A program made the position numbers and the translations under genes. The notes under the pieces are model-generated. The model saw only the letters and a list, made by a program, of their open reading frames with translations, did no database searches and had not been told where the DNA came from. Source: Collinsella sp. AM17-1 (GTDB lineage Bacteria > Actinomycetota > Coriobacteriia > Coriobacteriales > Coriobacteriaceae). Taken from it: 48,740 bases of DNA. Below are positions 45,501 through 48,740 of this stretch, piece by piece (position 1 is the first letter of the stretch; every line of letters starts with the position of its first letter). The DNA lies in contig NZ_QRJZ01000017.1 in the NCBI RefSeq assembly GCF_003470665.1, positions 1 to 48,740 on the forward strand, in the 5' to 3' direction.

Positions 45501-47376
45501 GTTCGAGAACTCCTACGAGGCCACCGGAAAGCTCGGCGGCGAGGGCAACGTGGCAATTAATGCCACCAAGACGCTGACGGGCCGCGCCGCGAAGGCGGGC
45601 GAGTTCTCGTTCTCCGTCCGCAATGCCCAGGGTAATGTGGTCGCGATCGCGACCAACCAGGCCTCCGGCGACGGCGAGGCCGCGGGACTTGCGTTCTCGT
45701 CCATCGCCTACACCACCGACGCTCTCGAGCGGATGGTGGCGGACGGCACCGCCACCAGGGCCGCCGACGGCTCCTGGGTCATTCCCTATACCGTTTCCGA
45801 GGACGGCACGGGCCGGCTGCCCGCGGGCGTGACGGCGGCCGCATCGAGCTTCGGCATTACGGTCAAGGTGACCGATGGCGGCAAGGGCAGGCTGGATGTG
45901 GCCGTGGTCTACCCCGAGGGCTCCGACGGCACGCTGTCGTTCGTGAACGGCTATAGCGCCGGCGAGGCGACGGTCGACCTCGCGGGCACCAAGACGCTGG
46001 CGCTCGGCCAGGCTGGACTCGGCCTCACGCAGGCCGACATCGAGGGCAAGTACGCCTTTAAGATTGAGCCGCTGGATGGCGCGCCCGCACCGGTCGACGC
46101 CTCCGGCAAGACGGTGACCGAGGCGACCAACGACGCCGTCGGCAATGTCGTGCTGGGCCACGTCACGTTCAGGCAGCCGAGCGATCTCGATGACGTCGAG
46201 ATCGACGGCGACGGCCTGCGCACCAAGACGTTCGCCTACCGGGTGAGCGAGTCCGGCTCGGTCGACGGCGTGGTCAATGACGCGACGGCGACCAGGACCT
46301 TCACGGTCAGGGTCGTCGAGGACACCAATGCGGGCACGCTCGCCGCGGAGGTCCTGCCCGCAGAGGGCACGCTCGAGGGCAGGGGTGCGTTCGAGTTCAC
46401 CAACACCTACGGCGTGAACCCGACGCCGAGCTCCGTCACCGACCAGATCAAGGTGAACAAGAAGCTTAAGGGCCGTGACCTGGCCGAGGGCGAGTTCGAG
46501 TTCCAGCTGGTCGAGCTTGCCGCCGACGGCAGCGAGAGCGTCGCGGCGACGGGCAAGAACGCCGCCGACGGCACGGTCGCGCTTAGCCCCGTCACCTACA
46601 CCGCGCCCGGCACGCACAGCTACGAGCTGCGCGAGGTCGCCGGCACGGCGGGCGGCGTGACGTACGACAAGACGACGTACTGCGTGCGCACGACGGTTGC
46701 CGATGCCAAAAACGGCACGCTTACCGTCAAGCACGAGCTCATGGATGCCGAGGGCAATCCCGCGAACGACATCTCGGTGACCTTCACCAACGGCTACCAG
46801 GCCGCACCCGTCACCCTCAAGCTGGGCGCCGCCAAGGTGCTCAAGGGCGCCGAGCTCAAGGCGGGCCAGTTTAGCTTTGAGCTCAAGGGCCGGGACGGCA
46901 AGGTCATGTCGACCGCCAAGAATGCCGTGGACGGCAGCGTCACGTTCGATGCGCTGACGTTCAAGCAGGCTGGCACCTACACCTTCACGGTGAGCGAGGT
47001 CGACGACGGCCAGGCGCACGTGACCTACGACAAGGCGGTGCACAAGATCGTCGTCACGGTGAGCGACGAGGCGGCAGATGGCACCAAGACGGGCTATCTG
47101 TCGGCGAAGGTCTCCTACGAGGGCGACGCCAACCTGCCGCCAGTCTTCACCAACAGCTACGCCGAGAATCCCGGGACCCCCGGCACCCCCGAGAACCCCG
47201 GCACGCCGGGCGGTGGCTCGGATGGCGGTTCCGGCGGCAGCTCCGGCGACGGCTCCAAGGGCGGCATGCCCGACACCGGCGACCGCAGCCTGCCGGTTGA
47301 GGCACTCGGCGCCATGGCCGGCATCGGTGCGCTGGCCGTCGCGGGCGGCGCGGTCCTGTACCGCAAGCGCCGCTAA
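39547..47376 (+). CDS. Giant sortase-anchored adhesin (LRR, beta-helix, Cna-B and FctA-like repeats)
   Basis: This is a 2609-residue cell-wall protein. In order: signal peptide (to about 50); BspA-type leucine-rich repeats (about 100-460); a parallel beta-helix region with repeating MTGGxISGN units (about 485-900); two near-identical Cna-B repeats (about 1007-1180); many FctA/Spy0128-like isopeptide pilin repeats ending in FTNTY (about 1180-2540), with one DUF11-like segment; a Gly/Ser/Pro linker; the sorting motif MPDTG at 2574, a membrane helix and RKRR. It should bind host or microbial surfaces. The in-frame start is TTG 39547 without a ribosome-binding site. TTG 39585 has a strong one but is out of frame by one G of a 7-G tract. 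Confidence 0.9.
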   Translation: MGREGDTRGGEGNWRGKFSAGGQRVAALCLALVLGFGCLSVGATAGVAYAATASRTAYTAEEFEITQDGVTYSCETTDKGTAEITGIVADDSVTAVSVPSSIEHGGQTYKVTKLYFSSGIVAKNVEQLTLPDTLEKMYGGNFQRFAKVKELHIPGSIKNFGCSLQNAGSLEKLYFDEGVEEISANMMVYGCSNLSEIDLPSTLKMISGSGAFEGATALTGIEFPKDVAFSDTITGVFEDCTSLTSVLLPASVTKIPSHMFDGCTSLASVTALSEIESIGDGAFRNCSSLTGIDFPGTLTSIGSSAFQGCASLVSVPNLSKVTKMGWGAFYECKKLQASVDLSSLQNIPDNAFCYTPVKIVGLCDSLRSIGDWAFIQSNVAVQLPRTLETIGNYAFYYGTLPEQFSIPDSVTSVGTAAFSGVDGVKDVTIGRGLTKIPSGMFDGSTVQKITIENSMDDITGSENLPFFGVDIVYTRESIDDGVGDTVSNDSTKTLQELVNEAPDGKETVITLKKHVKLGSTLTIPIGKMIKITSDEPYTILATKNSDVSVLVNVAERASLELSGKASLRGRYNKGAIISSKGAVVLSDEAVVCDGAANTVNTGVIDVSGDKASLAMTGGVIEQCELKDAYCGAVHAKDGAHVVMKGGVIRKNGIVVTGDTNGYHLTSSGVMLVGNARFDMSGGSIEGNSGYRGSAVLAYSEGEGDSQRAKFTMTGGQISGNRSSKLEAGSLDPSGAVHIEGNAEFTMEDGEIKNNVASGNGKGGGVCVVDPGCQGGKRGNTAFTMQGGSISGNSASAGGGVYTYSGVYTYSNNVTLSAGEIKDNTAWSMGGGVYSEGNEAHGYGTLHIENALVVDNHAKEQGGGMWFCPTGDAKVYVQNGGLIARNTANGAGDDLVFIGFKDAKYKLTLANRAPGGGKVNWYKDGGLFNPEGTYAATNHDVPRFTPDGDNGEPLSFTDATPNVALKSVMSEDVYNLGAGQTSLTISGNTAPLGGGIGANGGVVIGRSENINIPVKKVWENPKIPHPNKVKINLKNGDTVIDSITLSESDGWEGVFSNLPQRDAFGSVIAYTVAEDPVEGYSSKVTGDAERGFTVTNASTAKVSVPVEKKWVGPAAKKATVRLLADGEDAGQSIELNESNGWKGSFKGLPKYSESGSEVRYTVAEVPVEGYSSKATGDAKDGFTVTNTVKTGELDVSKTVVAREGLAVDADKIFKFVVEATDAMGRKVSGTYGDATFEDGKATLKLKDGQTARITGLPAGTAYTVTERAAAGYKAAVNGAEGSKAEGSIAADQVSFAAFTNTFDPAPATASVSELTKVLAGGRKPGLQKGEFVFELSLTDGAGNVLEGYPIEAKNDKDGKVSFGELSFTNLGTYHATVTEKASGDVLIEDDAHAYTFDITVTQTGAGLKAEISNERGKKTFTNTFTPHDNTKTVTKADASGAKVDVDGKPVGVGDTLTYTIGWANNSVDDRGAAQAADVTVTDVLPKGVNYVEGSADGAAYDAATRTLTWSLSEQAAGATGTLSFDVKVSAEAAVVDDIANTATVKVGENESQTNTTHNSVPRGGSLTVKKTVVGGDSQREFGFTVALTDGDGEPVSGTFGKGEHAVTFAGGKANFTLKDGGEKIISGLPVGAHYTVTEDAAEGYATTVNGADGSKVDGAVTEGGVTVAFTNTYGTAAEGRDVSTAGLFTKTLEGRDWAEDDSFQFALAGEDGAPMPEGSADGSKTVSVTAGAGTKAGDRVAFDFGPIRYTLDDIKDAGFAEVGGKRVRAKTFTYTVREARPDDGSAIAGVAYDGHVATMTVTVTDDGSGNLTASTPAIAQASGGDFVNTYTTELDYSARAGVRLSKALSGRAMEAGQFAFTVTADSETAAKLGLKTGKDAYTVSAADDGAADLVDLIGGTAGGDVKFTDADADKTYSFTVTETKLGGEGYANDTAPRTVTIAPAYDAATGKLTVTTTVAKDGVEVARSEVSTADGATAAPAPVTVAFENSYEATGKLGGEGNVAINATKTLTGRAAKAGEFSFSVRNAQGNVVAIATNQASGDGEAAGLAFSSIAYTTDALERMVADGTATRAADGSWVIPYTVSEDGTGRLPAGVTAAASSFGITVKVTDGGKGRLDVAVVYPEGSDGTLSFVNGYSAGEATVDLAGTKTLALGQAGLGLTQADIEGKYAFKIEPLDGAPAPVDASGKTVTEATNDAVGNVVLGHVTFRQPSDLDDVEIDGDGLRTKTFAYRVSESGSVDGVVNDATATRTFTVRVVEDTNAGTLAAEVLPAEGTLEGRGAFEFTNTYGVNPTPSSVTDQIKVNKKLKGRDLAEGEFEFQLVELAADGSESVAATGKNAADGTVALSPVTYTAPGTHSYELREVAGTAGGVTYDKTTYCVRTTVADAKNGTLTVKHELMDAEGNPANDISVTFTNGYQAAPVTLKLGAAKVLKGAELKAGQFSFELKGRDGKVMSTAKNAVDGSVTFDALTFKQAGTYTFTVSEVDDGQAHVTYDKAVHKIVVTVSDEAADGTKTGYLSAKVSYEGDANLPPVFTNSYAENPGTPGTPENPGTPGGGSDGGSGGSSGDGSKGGMPDTGDRSLPVEALGAMAGIGALAVAGGAVLYRKRR
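39606..39612 (+). repeat. Seven-G tract in the adhesin signal-peptide region
   Basis: GGGGGGG between two possible starts and the hydrophobic core. Loss of one G would join TTG 39585 (site GGGAGAAGGG) to the adhesin frame, giving MERKVFGGGQRVAALC as N-terminus. With seven G that start runs into TGA near 39738. Confidence 0.7.
42750..43102 (+). repeat. Tandem Cna-B coding repeat within the adhesin
   Basis: Two stretches 270 nt (90 codons) apart are nearly identical in DNA: CTACACCGTGGCCGAGG through GGCTTCACCGTGACCAAC. This suggests recent duplication or ongoing recombination. Confidence 0.8.
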
Positions 47377-47387
47377 CGATATGGACG

Positions 47388-47422
47388 AGTGGGGCGAATC
47401 CATCCGATGGGTTCGCCCCACT
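47388..47422 (+). terminator. Hairpin after the adhesin gene
   Basis: A 14-bp stem AGTGGGGCGAATCC / GGGTTCGCCCCACT (one wobble), 7-nt loop. Only TT follows, so it is a weak intrinsic terminator or a 3'-end stabiliser. Confidence 0.7.
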
Positions 47423-47450
47423 TGCCGTGGCGGGCGGGAGCAGGTAAGAT
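47422..47450 (+). promoter_or_regulatory. Promoter of the SRP RNA gene
   Basis: TTGCCG (47422-47427), exactly 17 nt, TAAGAT (47445-47450). The predicted start is about 47457, a few bases before the RNA's closing helix. Confidence 0.65.
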
Positions 47451-47465
47451 ATACCGAGCGCCTAG

Positions 47466-47568
47466 CGCGTTCGATGGGTTCGGATGACGACATGTTCCGA
47501 ATCTGGTCAGGTCCGGAAGGAAGCAGCCATAAGGAGCCTCTGTCGGGCATCCGAATCCATCGAGTGCG
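47466..47568 (+). ncRNA. ffs: Signal recognition particle RNA, small bacterial (4.5S) type
   Basis: The apical SRP domain is unmistakable: GGTCAGGTCCGGAAGGAAGC followed by AGCC, the Ffh-binding asymmetric loop and GGAA tetraloop. The distal helix is closed by CGCGTTCGATGGGTTCGGATG paired with the 3' strand CATCCGAATCCATCGAGTGCG, giving about 103 nt and no Alu domain. Ends are set from this pairing and could shift by a few bases. A TTTCTTTTT run follows. It is not next to dnaX, the common neighbour elsewhere. Confidence 0.95.
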
Positions 47569-47580
47569 CAGGCTTTCTTT

Positions 47581-47606
47581 TTGCGCGGTTTTACCAAACC
47601 GCGCAA
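47581..47606 (+). terminator. Hairpin after the SRP RNA
   Basis: Perfect 10-bp arms TTGCGCGGTT / AACCGCGCAA with a 6-nt loop, preceded by a T-rich run. Confidence 0.65.
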
Positions 47607-47650
47607 TGCTCGACGCTGCGCGCCACCCAGAGCGACAATTTGTCATTCAA

Positions 47651-47690
47651 AAGGCAGGGCATGACCAGAAGGTCTATGCCTTGCCTTTTT
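47651..47690 (+). terminator. Second terminator downstream of the SRP RNA
   Basis: AAGGCAGGGCAT (47651-47662) pairs with ATGCCTTGCCTT (47676-47687), with GACC-AGAA-GGTC inside, then TTT. Confidence 0.8.
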
Positions 47691-47792
47691 CATGCCAACT
47701 TGTTCGCCCTGGATGTCGCTCGCTGGCTGCGCCAAGACATCAATGGCTACGTGGTTCAAGAGATGGTGGCATTACCATTTGTTTTTACAAGT

Positions 47793-47838
47793 AAAGAGGC
47801 CCGTTTCCCTGGTTTTGGTTGGGGAAACGGGCCTCTTT
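47793..47838. terminator. Bidirectional terminator before the minus-strand surface protein
   Basis: Perfect 17-bp arms (47793-47809 and 47822-47838) flanked by AAA and TTT. It serves the minus-strand gene ending at 47882. Confidence 0.88.
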
Positions 47839-47881
47839 GTCTATGGGCTTATGGATTGGCGAAGACAATAACCGCTGGCGG

Positions 47882-48740
47882 CTATTTTGAGTTCTTGATG
47901 CGGCGTGTGGCTGTGGCGGTTATTCCGAGTCCTGCGGCGGCGATTCCTGCGAGTGTGATTGCGCTCGGCGCTGTGTCGCCTGTGTTTGCGAGCTTGCCGG
48001 TGGTCGTATCTGCTTGCTTGGTGGAGCTCGATGGAGCGTCTTTGCCGGTCGCGGGCGAGCTGGCGGGCTGCGCCGTCTCGGCCGGTTGCGCTGAGCTGGA
48101 GGGTTTTGTCGTCTCGGCGGGTTTCGTTATCTCGGGCGAGGTGGCCTTATCTGCCGCGGCTTTCGCCTCTTCGTATGCCTTGCAGGCATCGTCATAGGCC
48201 GCTTGCGCCTTTTCCAAATCGCCGAGGAGTGCATTTCGCTTGGCTATGTCCTCATCCATGTGGGCTTTGGCTTCCTCTGCCTCACTTTCGAAATACTGAA
48301 CCTGTTTTTTCTGGCTTTCGAGCCGGCGTTGGCAGTGGTGAAGATCATCTTCACAAGATTTTTCTCGCCTTTCTGCCGACATGATCTCACTTCGCAACTG
48401 CTTAATAGTTTCGTTAGAAGCTCCGTCGTCGATTGCCTTATTTAATTCTGCCTGAAGGCCGCTTGTCCGGTTGTGGGCCTCATTGTATTTGGCTTGGGCT
48501 GCATCGACGTTCGCTTGCATGGCGGGAAGGCGCTCCCTCCGTTTGGCGGCTTCCGTCACCACCATGTCGTAGATCTCTTGAAAAGCGGCAATGTCATCAT
48601 CGATTACCGCAAGTTTCTCAAGACTTGCGGCGTCTTTTGCGGCCTCGAGGTTTTTGAGCGCTTCCTGCATGGCTGCATACGCTCTTTCTTTTAATATGAG
48701 CAGGACATTGTCAAGAGGCAAAATCGGGCCTGGCCCCAAC
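47882..48740 (-). CDS. Sortase-anchored coiled-coil surface protein (C-terminal part)
   Basis: The gene enters from beyond the right edge, so only about 285 C-terminal residues are visible and the true start is missing. The visible part is a long alpha-helical coiled coil rich in Glu, Ala, Lys and Gln (for example LNKAIDDGASNETIKQLRSE). A Pro/Ser/Thr linker (KPAETTKPSSSAQPAETAQP) follows, then the sorting signal LANTG, a hydrophobic helix and a basic tail RRIKNSK. The extended helix suggests a stalk. The protein's binding function would lie upstream. It is convergent with the adhesin/SRP RNA region. Confidence 0.85.
   Translation of the reverse strand, partial: LGPGPILPLDNVLLILKERAYAAMQEALKNLEAAKDAASLEKLAVIDDDIAAFQEIYDMVVTEAAKRRERLPAMQANVDAAQAKYNEAHNRTSGLQAELNKAIDDGASNETIKQLRSEIMSAERREKSCEDDLHHCQRRLESQKKQVQYFESEAEEAKAHMDEDIAKRNALLGDLEKAQAAYDDACKAYEEAKAAADKATSPEITKPAETTKPSSSAQPAETAQPASSPATGKDAPSSSTKQADTTTGKLANTGDTAPSAITLAGIAAAGLGITATATRRIKNSK

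Noticed and set aside
39661..47646. Long open frames antisense to the adhesin (388, 799 and 1073 codons)
   Set aside because: High-GC coding DNA with strong third-position bias leaves the opposite strand open. The sequences are low-complexity His/Gly/Arg/Leu-rich shadows.

Overview
The window is a high-GC (visibly about 60%) bacterial chromosome segment. Gene content and style point to an actinobacterium of the class Coriobacteriia, most likely Collinsella or a close relative. The reasons are the compact tilS-hpt-ftsH block, an EF-G-like second translation GTPase, sortase-type surface proteins with Cna-B and FctA-like pilin repeats, recurrent gTACAAT -10 boxes, and many short palindromic repeats between genes. 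The genus call is inference from reading, not a database result. No prophage, insertion sequence, transposase or CRISPR array is visible.

Layout. 1-10.5 kb: an upstream gene's terminator, a small membrane protein, an Hsp20 chaperone, a metallo-beta-lactamase-fold hydrolase (YycJ type), then tilS, hpt and ftsH, a class I aminotransferase, a PHP-domain phosphoesterase and a TrmA/RlmD-type rRNA methyltransferase. 10.5-13.3 kb: a Tat/lipoprotein amino-acid ABC importer operon (binding protein, permease, ATPase). 13.5-24.5 kb: an EF-G-like GTPase, a secreted nuclease, larE, a HAD phosphatase, a LacI regulator, glmS, a GntR/FCD regulator and a YeiH-family membrane protein. 24.5-28 kb: a degenerate NtrC-like regulator, small proteins and a nitroreductase. 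28-32.2 kb: a MarR regulator translationally coupled to a heterodimeric ABC exporter. 32.3-39 kb: cysE, a DedA protein, ilvE, lemA, a TetR regulator, tRNA-Ser(UGA) and a tadA-glycerate kinase fusion. 39.5-48.7 kb: a 2609-residue cell-wall adhesin, the SRP RNA gene and the C-terminal part of a second sortase substrate that runs off the window.

How the genes connect. Amino-acid import (10.8-13.2 kb) and branched-chain transamination (ilvE) appear to share one 16-bp palindromic operator, identical at 15 of 16 bases. The two aminotransferase genes share another oddity: a leaderless mini-ORF starting 7 nt after a TACAAT box and ending with a TGA that overlaps the gene's ATG. The adhesin gene has a 7-G tract in its signal-peptide region. 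The best ribosome-binding site is out of frame by exactly one G, which suggests phase variation or a sequencing indel.

Intergenic regions carry several palindrome families. One group shares a GGGACAG/CTGTCCC core at six places. Others include a 35-bp perfect inverted repeat, a tandem 17-bp pair upstream of glmS, and inverted-repeat units upstream of the adhesin. They look like non-autonomous REP- or MITE-type elements; no matching transposase lies in the window.
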